From NCBI RefSeq assembly GCF_963675165.1, contig NC_087388.1, positions 2,520,800 through 2,584,799 of the forward strand: 64,000 nucleotides of DNA, read 5' to 3'. Each line of letters starts with the position of its first letter. Position 1 is the first letter of the stretch. A program made the position numbers and the translations under genes. The stretch comes from Halichondria panicea (Eukaryota > Porifera > Demospongiae > Suberitida > Halichondriidae). Positions 33,220 to 45,494 of the stretch are shown here, in pieces. Below the pieces are notes generated by a model that saw only the letters and a list, made by a program, of their open reading frames with translations, did not search any database and had not been told where the DNA came from.

Positions 33220-35210
33220 CTAAGTCAATACAACGATCTCAGATGCACATGCTTTTGCTACAACACTCTAGAAGTGTTTTAAATTATGCATTTTATCAAA
33301 CATTTGCGAGCAATTCGCAACAATAAAAACCGCAAAAACCTAGGTAAATAAATACACACGATCCTAGCCAGATCGCAAAGGGTCAAATTTTCTGTTGATT
33401 TGCAAATGTTTTTCACCCGCCGTTTTTTTTCGACAAAATGCTACCTTTTTGCTTAAGCACTGCTTTCATTTTCGGTTAGTAATAAAATTAATAAAAATTG
33501 ATATCTCGACGGCAGTTCCTATGTACTAATGGGAGTTTTGTTGGTACATCTGGTTTAAGTAGGCACTCAGCTCTAAACATCCTTCACTGGAGCTGTCATT
33601 TTCATAACAGATGTCAAGAAACTTGATAACAGTAACTGTTACTGTCCTCAAGATGCTGAAGAGGAGTAATGTGTTAGATAATGTGTACAAATCTGAAAGG
33701 CAGCTAAGTAATATCTGTTGATGTAGTATCTGTTGATGACCCTTGACCTAAACTTCACACTAGACCTTGTGGCAGGGGGTGCTTACTATTAACACACTAG
33801 TAAAAGACCTTTCCCTCACAGCAAGGAGTACCTGGTGTTGAGTGATAGTCACTGTAATTAGTACACTACTCCTCGAGTCAAACAACCATGTGGGGTGGTC
33901 TAGAAACCAAGAAATCTGGAATTTTTGCGACGAATTATGACAAAATGCTTTCTCGATTCAAATGGAGAGTCCTGGCTGAAGAGAGTCAGATTTAGATAAG
34001 ATTATGATGGGTGATGTGACAGCTCTTCCATACTTCTTCAATCACTACCGTACAAGTACGGTGGTTGTTCTGTCTTCTGTCACGGTTGCGACGGGAGAAT
34101 CAAAGAGGATTGGCAAATCGACTGCAGCATCATAATGGAATTTGTTCCAAGGGACGAATGCTGCCAGTAGGGGGTCACGGTCGAACCAATTGGATTGCTG
34201 TGTATCGACCTCGCAGAAAACCATAAACCTGAGAGCGCCTGAGAGCGCCCATTGTACTTAATTGTCGTCATTATATAACAGCTATCCAGATCCCATTTGA
34301 GCCCCCTCTTAAGTCGGATGGATAATCAAACAGGACTTTCTAGAGAAAATATATATCAATCAGAGGTGGTCCTCAGTGCATGTAAAATTCTATTTTCTAC
34401 CAACTCTACTGAACAATATCAAGCTGGAATCCCCCCTCTAAGAGTGCATTATTTCTGTCCCTGAGTGCACACTCTTGTCTAACACTCTTGTCTACTACTT
34501 TCCTCACTTCGTAAAATTGTATGGGAATGTCAAGCAGTTCAGTGGACAAGGTACGGTTTGGCTATCTATTTGGCTATCTATGTTGAAAAAATAATGAGTA
34601 ATTTCCATGACCTGACCTGATCGAAGCGAAAGCAATTACATCACAAAAATAGCTCCATCACCAAGACTAGGCAGTGTTCAGTACAGTACGCACAGTACGT
34701 CATAAGCATCATGATTCCATCGGAAAACGGTACAAAATGTAGACAAAATAAGATTTACTATGGAACGATAGGGTTCGGGGCCACGTGGGTGGTGCATAGA
34801 GCGGTATCCGTGCCAGTATTGGCCGCGTTGCGAAACACCTGCTCTATATTTTGTAGCTATGATCCCAGTCTCACTCAACAAGGCCATAAATCAACAAGGC
34901 CATAAATCGATATTTTCACTGTCTAGCTATACTTTACTACGAAGATCTTGAAACATTATCAAACGGTCACTTTTCTTTCGACATTACTGTACGAGGCGTG
35001 GTGCGTAGCGCCGGAAAATTTGAGGCTAGCTACAGTACCACACTGAGCAATAATTAGCCTCACACAAACACACTACTAGGCGAACATATTCCGCAAGATG
35101 GGTCGATGAATGCCGGCGTGCTTGTGCTTACAAAATAAGTTTCCAGAGGAACGCTGCAAGTCAGCACTTAGTCAGCGCTGCTACTTTCTGGATAGCTACT
35201 TGTCTTAAAA
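33220..35210. other. No recognisable gene
   Basis: AT-rich. It contains doublets such as tcaacaaggccataaa at 34875-34890/34891-34906 and cctgagagcg at about 34230. No coding support on either strand. Confidence 0.5.
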
Positions 35211-35214
35211 ACGG

Positions 35215-35438
35215 TGTTCCTTTTTCCTTTTAGCTCTTAACTCTTAGTGTAGTAGGTAGGTTTATGCAGACATTTCCGCTTGGAGGGAGCTATCAGCGAG
35301 CTATTTAGAGTAAGTTATTAGCCTATAAAAATATAAATGTCACTTATTGTCAGCTAAAATCCCAAAGAAGTGGGTCTGCTTACGCCTTTGAACTACCTAC
35401 TACACTAAGAATTAAGAGCTAAAAGGAAGGTTTAGAAC
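35215..35438. repeat. MITE-like element with inverted ends
   Basis: The left side has ttttagctcttaactcttag and tgtagtaggtag. The right side repeats these inverted (ctacctactacactaagaat, then taagagctaaaa). Total about 224 bp with no coding capacity. A clear target duplication was not found. Confidence 0.65.
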
Positions 35439-35439
35439 A

Positions 35440-36830
35440 CTGCACTGAATTTTTACACATTAAAAATCGTAATCGTGGGCGTGGCTGCTGATTCAGCAAT
35501 AATTGAAGGTCCCTGTCCTTACCTGAGACGTCAAACAATTTGCAACGGAAGGGGAGCAGGCTATCCTTTCCCATTAAAGTTCAAATGGATAAATTTTTTC
35601 GTATTTTGTTCAAGACCAGCTGCCCAATACCAATACCAGTGTTCCACTCAGCAGTGTTTATAATTATTATATACCAAGCAACCAATGAAACGTTAATCAT
35701 TGTGCATACCCAATTAGTTTACGTTGTAGTCACGGTGCATTGATGGGTATGCTATTCAATCCATGGAATGATTGCAGCATATAGATGGAAGGCATGATGG
35801 AAGGCATGTGATGGAAGGCATGATGTGTTTTTGTTGGATTTAAACATACCAGAAGCAAATATGCATGCTGGGAATCAAGTTACTTGATCAAGCCTTGCCC
35901 ATTATTGTAACTAGCCCATTATTGTAACTACCTTGATGCTCAGATCACCCTACCTGACTCAAGATTTTTAAATCGTGCACTGCACATCAATGCCTTGTAC
36001 GATATATTTTTGAATGATGATACCCCCAATGAGTAGAGTCTGGAGAGTCTGGAGAGGAGCGGATGTAATACCCATTCTTCGGGCTAGGAAATTCGCTTGG
36101 AAAGTGCCCAAGCATTATGATAGAGGAAATCAGACCAGGATTCCCTAAATTCCACACAAGACAAGTTTGGCGGCACTTTTATCGAGGTGGGTATTTGCTT
36201 ATGAAATTGTATACATACTCCAAACACTGTTTGATCTTCGCGAAGTCGAAGGCCATACCACTTTTGAAATATTTTGGGAAGAGGCAGACATAGGTACAGC
36301 AGTTGATGACAGAAGACGCAGAAGACACAGAAGACATGCTGTGTCATGACACAGAAGACATGACACTGTGACTCACCGACTCACCTTGCCAAAGCTAAGA
36401 AATCAGATGAGAGCATAACACAACGTCAATCACATGTACTGGTAGTTTTCCATGTTTTCCCGTCCATGCGCTGGAGTGATGACCATATATATTTATATTT
36501 TGGCACATTGTGCGGGCATATAATCATGTGATTTGTACTGAATTGATGTTTCTAATATTGAGCACAGGTATACACAGTCCCATAGTAACATTCACGGACC
36601 GTACTGGTGACCTGCATGGAATGATGGATGGAAGCTGCATGGTCGAACACAGTCTATCATCTTCATGACGTTCTGAGTTATGCTCTCGTCTTGCAATGTA
36701 TAGAATAAAAACAAGAACATCAAATACATCAAATACAAGAACATCAAATACCCGGTACAGTACAGTACAACAATAATTACAATATCAGGACTGCATGAGC
36801 TGACCAGCTGACCACTGTTGTGAAAGTTCT
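35440..36830. other. No recognisable gene
   Basis: It contains repeated gatggaaggcatgat units (35785-35825) and tcaaatacaagaacatc doublets near 36720. No coding support. Confidence 0.5.
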
Positions 36831-36837
36831 ACCACCA

Positions 36838-37065
36838 ACGTGTATGTGTTTGCGTTGCTGTGTATGTGTTTGCGTACGTATGTGTGTGTTTGCGTACGTA
36901 CGTATGTCTGTGTGTGTTTGCGTGCGTGCGTGTGTGTGTGTATGTGTGTGTGTGTGCGTGTGTCTATGTGGTGCGTGGGTGCGTGTGTCTATGTGTGTGT
37001 CTATGTGTGCGTGTCTCTAACCATTTGACTCCAAGGTACTCCATGTGTGCGTGTGTCTAACCATG
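36838..37065. repeat. (TG/CG)n microsatellite region
   Basis: Runs of tgtgtgcgtgcg-like sequence; the Cys/Val-rich frames across it are artefacts. Confidence 0.95.
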
Positions 37066-37264
37066 TATTCTATTCTTGACTACTCCAAAGGGACCCAGTG
37101 GCAGTCCATAGTGTGACATTCATGGACATACAGCAGTAGCCACAGACATCATTGTTAGTTACGCAAATACGCAAAGAATTATAATCGTTTTCAAGGCTCG
37201 AAGAGCGAGGCTATTATCAAGGGCTATATATAATAGGTTATACACACGAGTGTAGTCAACAAAC

Positions 37265-37440
37265 GTAATATGTATCCTGGCTCCTGGTCACTGTTCAGTC
37301 ACACCAGTGTACGTATGTACACAAAGAAGGCTAATCAATGCTACTTAGCACTACTACATCAGTACCACCAGACCATAGAGCTTCGAGCGATTCTACAAAT
37401 GCAATTTTATGGGCCTGATTTGAAGTTGATCCCGATGTCT
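37265..37440. repeat. Dispersed repeat, second copy at 50735-50935
   Basis: Shared blocks include tacacaaagaaggct, ggctaatcaatgctac, ccgaccatag-like, agcgattctac and ttttatgggcct in the same order. The spacing differs because of small insertions and deletions. Confidence 0.6.
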
Positions 37441-37449
37441 GAACCTCGT

Positions 37450-38995
37450 CTCTTTCTGACGGGCTGGAGCTTTTCCACTGGTGGCTATAATTATTATAAA
37501 CCGAGCTATCATCTTTGACTCCTCAAATGGAGGGTCGGCTGAGCAATTCGGTAGCGATAATAGAGCACAGAAAGGGATTGGAAACGTAATGATGTTCATA
37601 GCATTCTTGTCTCCATCAACGTGATCAATTAATGGTGGGGATTTAATAGAGCTTTACAGAGCTTTACATGACAGTAGTAGCTAAGCTAGTCTCCAGGCGC
37701 AGGCTAGGGAGAAACAGTACTGCAGCAAGTGAACTTGATTACCAATATCTGTGAAAAAAAATTGTGAGAATTAATATCAAACTGTGATCGATGATGTTTC
37801 AAGGTGCAGTAGTTGGCGCTTTGTTCGATGTAGGATGTCAGCAAGAGATGGAACCTGTGAACAATAGTTTACCTTTTCTGATACAGAATCATTGTGATCA
37901 TTGTGTATGTGCGCTGTTGGGAGCCTTCAAGACACATTTAATGTACCAAACGTTCCATCTACACATAATACATACATACGTACATGTACAGCATGTACAT
38001 TTTAATGTTGTAATCTCTCAGAGTATTTATAATTATGTTCATCTTTATCAACCATGCACCACTAAGGTCCCACACAGCAACCAATGATTCTGCACTGATT
38101 TACTGTTACAACTGGTCCCCTTAAACATGTATTTGGAAGGACAGTGCAACACAGTGCAGAACCTACTCTTGTGTGCAGAAAACTTTAATGAAGTTCCTCT
38201 ACTAGAAGTTCCACCTTTCTTTATAGAGGTTTTCCTGTTTCCTGCAGAATACAGAGATTTAACACTGGTACATAAGACAGTTTTGTGGCCTAAAGCAGAT
38301 TCATAGTCAATCCAATTGTCAAAAGATTGTATCCGCGAGACACGCATATCACTATGTGGGTTGTATACTGGGTCACGTGATTGCTACCAGGAGTGTAATC
38401 ATCCAGGTGATGTGAGGAGAAGCAGGAAACAGGAAACACTCCACACACAACACGTTGTCAATTCGATTGGTTTCTCCACAATTAACATTTTATGTGGGCC
38501 AGTGGCAAGGAGCAAATGGAACAGTTACTAACAGTATGGGTAGCTATCACTTTTTTCGGGTTGTATTCTGTGCCGTTTTTTTTTTGAGAAGTACATAATG
38601 TTGCATACTTTCACTATCCGTAGTTACATTAACCCTTTCCCCGCGGCATGGCTACTGAAAAATGATTGTGCGGGCTGTGTTAGAGCATGCTATGCACACG
38701 CTGTAGGTACCATTGTGCTGCCTCGAGGTACGCTTCATACAGATCATACTAGATAAAGCTACTTCTCAGAGTTCAAGCTAGAAGAAGCTCTTGAGACGGA
38801 CCAAACGGACCAAGTTCCTTGACCTGGTAAGTAACTCTAGAGTATTCTGTAGTCTTCCTAGCTTACAATACTAGGAGCATGCAGTGCATGTTTGGGGCGC
38901 GATTAGAGAAAAGTTAATGATGAAGGCAGATAATTTATAGAAGTCCAACAGTGAGTCCAACAGTAAAGTGAACGAGAAATTACAAACGAGAAATT
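37450..38995. other. No gene identified
   Basis: One minus-strand frame (38347-38048, beginning MRVSRIQSFDNWIDYESALG) is basic and open for 99 codons, but I see no family resemblance and do not annotate it as a gene. Confidence 0.4.
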
Positions 38996-39009
38996 GTTTG
39001 ATCTTTAGT

Positions 39010-39776
39010 CTGGGAAGACTTCCTCCAGTGCAGGTGAGAAGTAGTTCCGCTTTCAGTTGACCTTTTGAGTCATTTTACAGCTTGAGCAGGTTCCCAATTT
39101 ATTGTCGAAGGTGTCAACTTTACTTTTGCATACTATGCAAATTAAAGCTGCAACTTCGTGAAGAGTGACGTCGTCAGGTGCCACTGTACCTAGTTCTTCA
39201 ACTGTAGCACCGTGTTTGGGAAATTGGAGCGATTTTTCTTTTTTATAAGATTTGACTAGTCTCCTCTAACTTTCCAATGTCGTCGTTCCACAGCACTATT
39301 TTGTTTGCTTCAGTTGAATCGGCAATTATGACATTCTGTAATGATTGACCACCTGATACAGTAGTCTTGCTTTCTAGTCTAGTCGTAGAACTTTGATAAC
39401 AGAAGATACTCTAGTTCCATCCAAAACATTGGCTAGCTGAACATCACTGTTTGGGGCAAATTTATTGTGATCGATAGATAATTTTTGAGGTGATGTTGTA
39501 AATACTGTGTTCGTTGCCAGTTGTACATTAAAGTCTTCTGCGAATTTGCTAGGCTGACCGTTTTTTCGCCATTTTCTTCGAATTCTTTGAGAAGGTCTCT
39601 TTGACGTTTTTGTAAGCCAAAAATCCTCATTTGTTCAGCATGAAAATAGTCGGTTCCTTTCTTTCGGTTCCTTTCTTCGATGGGCTAACGTTGACAACAA
39701 CACCAGCAACACCAGTCACTCACACTCAGTGTAACTGGCAATGTCCGTTTCGGTGCTATCAGCTGAGTTGGAAGCC
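39010..39776 (-). pseudogene. Dispersed OB-fold-like family member, decayed
   Basis: In reverse it starts MASNSADSTETDIASYTECE (39776). After a frame break caused by a duplicated aaggaaccg it continues MRIFGLQKRQRDLLKEFEEN, GEKTVSLANSQ, NTVFTTSPQKLSIDHNKFAP, VLDGTRVSSVIKVLR and TVAPDDVTLHEVAALICMQK with several shifts. The KGTDYFHAE..MRIFG..K.QR..L layout parallels the 5.0-5.5 kb fragment. An RPA/OB-type fold is suggested only by the beta-rich pattern and by the zinc-ribbon C-terminus in the related 46.4-kb fragment. Confidence 0.4.
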
Positions 39777-39912
39777 ATCTACGTGAAGATTATCACGATC
39801 GAAGTCAACTGTAAATGGCCACGAGTACTGCCTTGTGAACATTGCTATACCTGCCCAGTAATTTTTACAAAGACTGTGCATCTGAGGAGTGTCCACAACT
39901 TTAATATCTTTT

Positions 39913-39966
39913 GAAGACACATCAAATTCAAATTTGTTGTAGCTACAACAAATTTGATGTGTCTTC
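39913..39966. repeat. Near-perfect palindrome
   Basis: gaagacacatcaaatt...acaaatttgatgtgtcttc; the two arms pair over about 24 bp, interrupted only by a 6-bp repeat in the left arm. Confidence 0.9.
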
Positions 39967-39969
39967 ATT

Positions 39970-40590
39970 TCTAGCTACTGAAATATCATGCATGGGATGG
40001 GCTATGATTGTATACGGTTTCCTTTATTTACGATGTCCTGGATATCGTCCTCGTCCACGTGACTTAAACTTCAATTCATCTTTCTTCGGCTTCAATTCTT
40101 GCTCTTTTTCTCATCATCTCTCTCTTCTTCCTTTCCTTCATTCGTTCATCTTTTTCTAGCTTTTTCAACTTTCGATCCATCTGCATCACTTGTCTTTCCA
40201 TTTTATCCTGCCTGCTTGCTTTTACTGTCCTTGATCCTTCTTTTTTGATCAATTAAACTTTCTAACAATTAACATCAATTCCTTTTCACGCAAATCTACT
40301 TCTTTCTGTCTGAGAGCTGCGTCTTTCTTTTCCAGGTTTGAACCCCATCCCCAGTCAACAGCGTCATGATACTGGCAGTCTCACTAAACACTTAGCCCAT
40401 CTAGGTATGACTCTGTCTTAGTGTTCTTTTCTGGACAATCTTACCACGTGGCTCTTTACAGAAAATGTTGGTGGGAGGTACAGATTCACAATGGCCAAAG
40501 CTCAAGGCCGAGCGTTTTCCATGTGATAACCTAACCTGTATATATTAAAAGGGTTGGCACGAGTTATCAGGTTATAGTTGTACTTAGGCT
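39970..40590. other. No recognisable gene; pyrimidine-rich tract
   Basis: 40070-40350 is C/T-rich with many ttctt runs. No coding support. Confidence 0.5.
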
Positions 40591-40596
40591 AACAGA

Positions 40597-41000
40597 CTAT
40601 GGTGGTACAGAAGCAGAGTGTAAAGTTGCTCTGTACAGCTTCCTTCAACTTACTTGAAAATCTCTGTAGTTGATTTCACCATGAACTGCTTTCACCATAA
40701 ACTGTTTTAGGTGTTAATCTTGGGACTTTGAGAGGTAAACCTCCTATGGTGGTACAGAAGCAGAGTGTAAAGTTGCTCTGTACAGCTTCCTTCAACTTAC
40801 TTGAAAATCTCTGTAGTTGATTTCACCATGAACTGCTTTCACCATAAACTGTTTTAGGTGTTAATCTTGGGACTTTGAGAGGTAAACCTCCTATGGTGGT
40901 ACAGAAGCAGAGTGTAAAGTTGCAGCCTTCCTTCAACTTACTTGAAAATCTCTGTAGTTCGCTTTCACCATGAACTGTTTTAGCTGTTAATCCCCTTGCA
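40597..41000. repeat. Tandem repeat, about 147-bp unit, 2.7 copies
   Basis: Copies begin ctatggtggtacagaagcag at 40597, 40745 and 40891. The first two are almost identical; the third has lost two internal blocks. Confidence 0.95.
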
Positions 41001-41189
41001 GTTCAAGCTCTTCACAAGGCTTAGGACTTTTGATCACGGATTTTTGTTTTGATGTTATTATGCTATGAAGGAAAGGGTTGTGATGTACATATGTGATGTA
41101 CATACAAATTAATGATTACAATAATTTTATTATGATGTGTGTAAATGGAGCTTTTTATAGAAGTGTGAGTCATTCATAGTGATGAGATC

Positions 41190-43106
41190 ATGGATCACGG
41201 TAGATGGCATGTTTGTGTGTGTGGGTGGAGACTTGTTTGTTGAATTGTGAAAAGCCGCTGTTGAAGAGAGAGGTCAAGCGCTGGAAAGTGAATGGTGGAG
41301 TAAACAGAAGGTCTGTTATGTCGACAAATGTGAGTCCACAACAAAATTCTACAACAAAATTCTTTTTTTTCCAACATACTACTACTGTGGATGGTGACAG
41401 CGCACTGTACACCTGAGTTGGACCAGGTGCGTCTGAGGGCCGGTGCGTCTGAGGGGCACAGTGGAGTGTTGGTCCTGTGTAGTGGTCAGCTTGACCAACA
41501 CTGCTAGAGGTAGGTCAGGTGGGCCTCCATTTCTGTACTCCATTCACAAGGCCGGTTTCTACCCTGGTGAGCATGACACGAGCTGACTTGGCGAGGCATA
41601 TAACAGCTTCCAGGCCACTTGCAGTGGCAATAGGCTTGGTGATGACCACTGCCTCAACTGTAGGAGCATTTGGCAAAAGGTGTTGGTGTGTGCTTCATCA
41701 GTTCCTCCCAATCTTGGGCTGTAATCTCTGCATGAAGGATGTCTCTGAACTGCACGTGTAAGTATGAAAGCCGTACGGGTGTCAGTACGGGTGTCAGTTG
41801 TGTAGAGAGGTAGATCCATAACTGGTGGCAGTTCTCCAAACAGCAGCATCCACCGAAAACTTCTTGGGTGTCAGTCTGATGCACTGGATTAGATACCTGT
41901 GCCAGCTGGATCCTGAGTGGTGTAGGGTTGTTGTTCAGGTAGTGGTTGTTCAGGTAGTGGTCTTTGACTGTGGTCGTTCTTGGAGATTTTATGGAGTTGT
42001 GAAGGTGCGTGGTCCTGTCTGTTGCCTGGTTCCTAGTGACAAATGTAGGCCAAGTTGGGATAGCATATAGCATTGGGCAGCTGCTGTCCAATCAAAGTCC
42101 TCTTGTGAGCTGCTGCCTGGTTGAAGATTTGCTGTTCCAGCTGGTGTGTATAATTATGATATGTAAAACGTACCTCATCATTTGTAGTATTGTCGTGTTG
42201 ATATTGATATTGATCCAGGTTTACTTGGTAGGAAAATTGTCAGTTTGTAGGAACTCAGCATAAGCTTCCGTGTATGTGCAAGCAGATTGGACAGTTGCCG
42301 GAAATTCTTGTGCTTCATTAATGATTGCTGACAGTACTGCTCGTACTTGGGTCCAGCAGGATCAGGTGGTCGTGTAATGACCACAACGCTGCTCCTTGGG
42401 CATGGTGTATTATGGTGTATTGTTGTGCGTATTCCAGGGTAGTTAATGTGCTATAGGTTGGAGTGGATGGTCTAGAATGGACAGAGTCGACCATCTTGTT
42501 GGATGCGTTCTTCAACTGCTCTTGAACCATCCAAACTTAGTGATGCATTGTACATTGGAAGCTGACATTGGAAGCTGTAAGAGGATGTGACATGTCTCTT
42601 GAGCTGAGTAGTCTCGACAGTGTGACAGTGTGTATTAGGAGGAGGGACTTGTTTCCATCTTTGAGGCCTCTCACTATCCTGGTGAAGGTATCCTTGACAG
42701 TCTCGGACCTTGGCTCACTATTGGTGACGTACTTGACGTCTGGAAATGATAAACTGCATGTCCACATTAGCACACCATGCCGATAGCTGTACAGATTGCG
42801 TGCTGTTAGTAGAGCTGGGTCTTCTTCTGTGACAATGATTCTTCTGTGACAATGACTGTCTCGGGTTGTGGTTGTAATGGTTTAGGGTAGCCAAATCTAC
42901 ATGCTTGTTTGCCATGATGAGTTCGAAGTCAGAACATCGGGTGTGTCTCTGGCATGTTGAAATAAGTTCTTCATCGCGATCTTGAACATCCAAGTATGAC
43001 TTGTTGCAGATGAGGTGAACTTGTACCTCATGGAACGGAACTGTGCACGAGTGTCGTGTTCAGACCGTTCCGTTCCCACAACTTTTAAAGTAAAAAAATT
43101 AACCAT
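41190..43106 (-). pseudogene. Helitron Rep/helicase remnant
   Basis: Read in reverse, fragments follow Helitron protein order: DVLTSNSSWQTSM and FELIMANKHVDLATLN, then VQLSAWCANVDMQFIISRRQ, VKYVTNSEPRSETVKDTF, IVRGLKDGNKSLLLI, a RP.TP...L..AQ.YTI segment, VVITRPPDPAGPKYEQYCQQ, a helicase part with DNPTPLRI-like and FGGCCCL...QLW, then QFRDIL.AEITAQDWEELMK. The last blocks (ALS, PFTFQRL at about 41300) resemble helicase C-terminal motifs. Many deletions of tens of bases have removed motifs such as the Walker A box. Dead copy. Confidence 0.65.
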
Positions 43107-43109
43107 TCC

Positions 43110-44190
43110 ACTGGACCTGTGGGGATGTCACAGTGTCTCAATTATATTATATTTTCTGCCTACAAGCTGTGTGACAGGTACGCTAAATCCTACACAATAT
43201 CATGTTTCATGCAGCAGACATTCTACCAGTTGTTTCATCTTTCATGTGCATAAAACATAGGTTACATGACTTCCAACCCATCTCCTTTCGCAAAATGTTA
43301 ACAAAATCTATACATTATAGCGAGACAGAAAATTGAGGCATACCGTATGGAATTGGCGAGAAGTGGCGAGAAGACATCTTGATCTGTATAATTTTATACC
43401 CACTGCACGGTCCTGTGAGTTCGAGGTGTGAGGTGTGCTTGTAGGTGACCTGATGACCTGATCCCTATCCAACAACAATTTAATTTCTTTAGTGTGTTCT
43501 TAATACGTGGCATAAAATAAAAAAAACTTGGCGAGGGTGTTACTTTACTTCACTTCAGGATGTTACTTCAAGGACAGGGGGAGACACTACATATTTGTAA
43601 AAACAAACGTTTAAAGTTATACAACGTTTAAAGTTATACACAACATCATATACTACACAACATATATACTACACACATATATACTACACAACATGCATGG
43701 CTCATACTATGTTTTTCCTTCCTCCTCGTTTTGGTGGCTCCATCGTTTGGTGGCTCCATCTGACATCCGATCTTCCCACCTGAAATCTGCAGCTTTTTTT
43801 GTGACCCTGAATGCACCTCTACTTTGCACCTTTGCTCCAAGCTAGGTACTAGGTACGTACGTACATCTATTGCTTGCTGAAGCACATGGCCAATGACCTA
43901 ATGGTGATCTTTATTTGGAGTTAGTGTTCACCACATGGCATGGTTTGTTGGCTAGCTCACTGCGCTAGCTTTGCTGGAGGTACATTATTTGGGAGCTCAA
44001 AGAACCATGGATAATATTGTACATAAGATGTTGTACATGTTAGATCTAGGTGTAATATGTACTATAGTAGTAAGGGGAGTGGTCTTTGTATAGGCAGTCC
44101 ACAACCCTTTCCTTGTTGGGATAAAATAATCAAATCAATCGGCTGTGTTATACAGTAAACAGTAAATTAGGCTATTAGTTATATGTGAAC
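43110..44190. other. No recognisable gene
   Basis: It contains doublets (acaacgtttaaagttatac, tacacacatatatactacacaac near 43620-43695). No coding support. Confidence 0.5.
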
Positions 44191-44196
44191 CTGGTG

Positions 44197-44610
44197 TCAG
44201 TTAAATCAGCTTTGGCTGGTAGACTGGGTGTGCTGGTAGACTGGGTGTGTGTGTACTCTGGGTGTGTGTGTACTATATAGTTATAGTGAGCACAGCTCTG
44301 GCTGGTCGACTTCGGCAGTGGGTGTGTGTACTATAGTTGTGTGTACTATAGTTGTACTGAGCATTATGTGTCCCTGTGTCCCTGTGTCCTGTGTCAGTTA
44401 AATCAGCTCTGGCTGGTCGACTTCGGCAGTGGGTGTGTATACTATAGTTGTCCCCGTGTCAGTTGTGTCAGTTAAATCAGGTCGACTTCGGCAGTGGGTG
44501 TGTGTACTATAGTTATTGTTATAGTGAGCATTGTGTGTCCCCGTGTCAGTTAAATCAGGGCAGTGGGTGTGTGTGTGTATAGTAATAGTGTGTCCCCGAT
44601 ACAGTGGGTG
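44197..44610. repeat. Degenerate minisatellite
   Basis: Four or five imperfect units sharing gtcagttaaatcag, ctggtcgacttcggcagtgg, tgtgtgtactatagtt and gagcattgtgtgtcccc, with unit length varying through deletions. Confidence 0.8.
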
Positions 44611-45129
44611 TGAGTATGAGTATCGCTCTAGCTGGCATGACTAGTCGACTTTAGCAGTGTCCTAGTAATATTATGTCAAATGACATAAATGAACAGTGCT
44701 TAGTTGAACAGCTTGAACAGTGCTTAGTTGTTTCTTTTCTACAGTGTATAATGGAGTCGGGAGTCACAAGTGTGTGCATGCCTGGAATATGTGTATCTAT
44801 TGTGGACACGGATACAGGATCTGTGTGGATCTGTGTATGGCACGCTTCGTGCTGATTTCTTATAAGTTTTTTGAAAAATTGTGCGATTTTCAATTTTGGG
44901 CCTGGTCTGCGTGCTATAAGTTATAAAGGTTGACATTTCGTCATTTCGTCATTAATGGAAATGCCTACACATACCCTGTACTACACTGCAGATGGCATCT
45001 ACTTGACATATCATATGGGCCTATACACAGTGCAGATTCAACATTTTAAACATGTTATATACGCACTGGCACGCTCTATACTTGATGTGTCATGATTTTA
45101 TGTGCCTGACTCAGCAGCGCTACAGGAAA

Positions 45130-45490
45130 TTCAAGCTACAGGAAATTCAATTTTTGGCCCAGTGTTCAAAACCCAAAATTGGTGTGTCACCAGGCTGTGT
45201 TCAAAGTTTTAGAGTTTCAGACCGTTCCCACAACTTTAAAAAAACTGTGCACCTGATATCAGTGTCACCAGGCTGTCAGTGTCACCAGGTTTAAAGTTTC
45301 AGACCACTTTTCAAAAAATTTGTAAAAAAATTAACCATTCAGAACCCACAAATTAACCATTTGAAACTCAACGGAACTGTGCACCTGATATGAGCATCAA
45401 CAGGCAGTTTCAGACCGTTCCCACAACTTTAAAAACTTGTGAAATCGTTGGAACGGAACGCATCAACAGGCTGTGTTTAAGGCAGTGTTT
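45130..45490. repeat. Degenerate repeat cluster
   Basis: Repeated tttcagaccgttcccacaac, tttaaaaaaactgtgcacct and gatatcagtgtcaccaggct blocks. A related piece lies at 43025-43110. Confidence 0.65.
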
Positions 45491-45494
45491 CTTA

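Noticed and set aside
36820-37060. Three Cys/Val-rich small proteins
   Set aside because: Translations of a TG/CG microsatellite in three frames.
44197-44610. CRISPR-like repeat array
   Set aside because: Units are unequal, spacers are versions of the repeat itself and the genome is eukaryotic; it is a decayed minisatellite.
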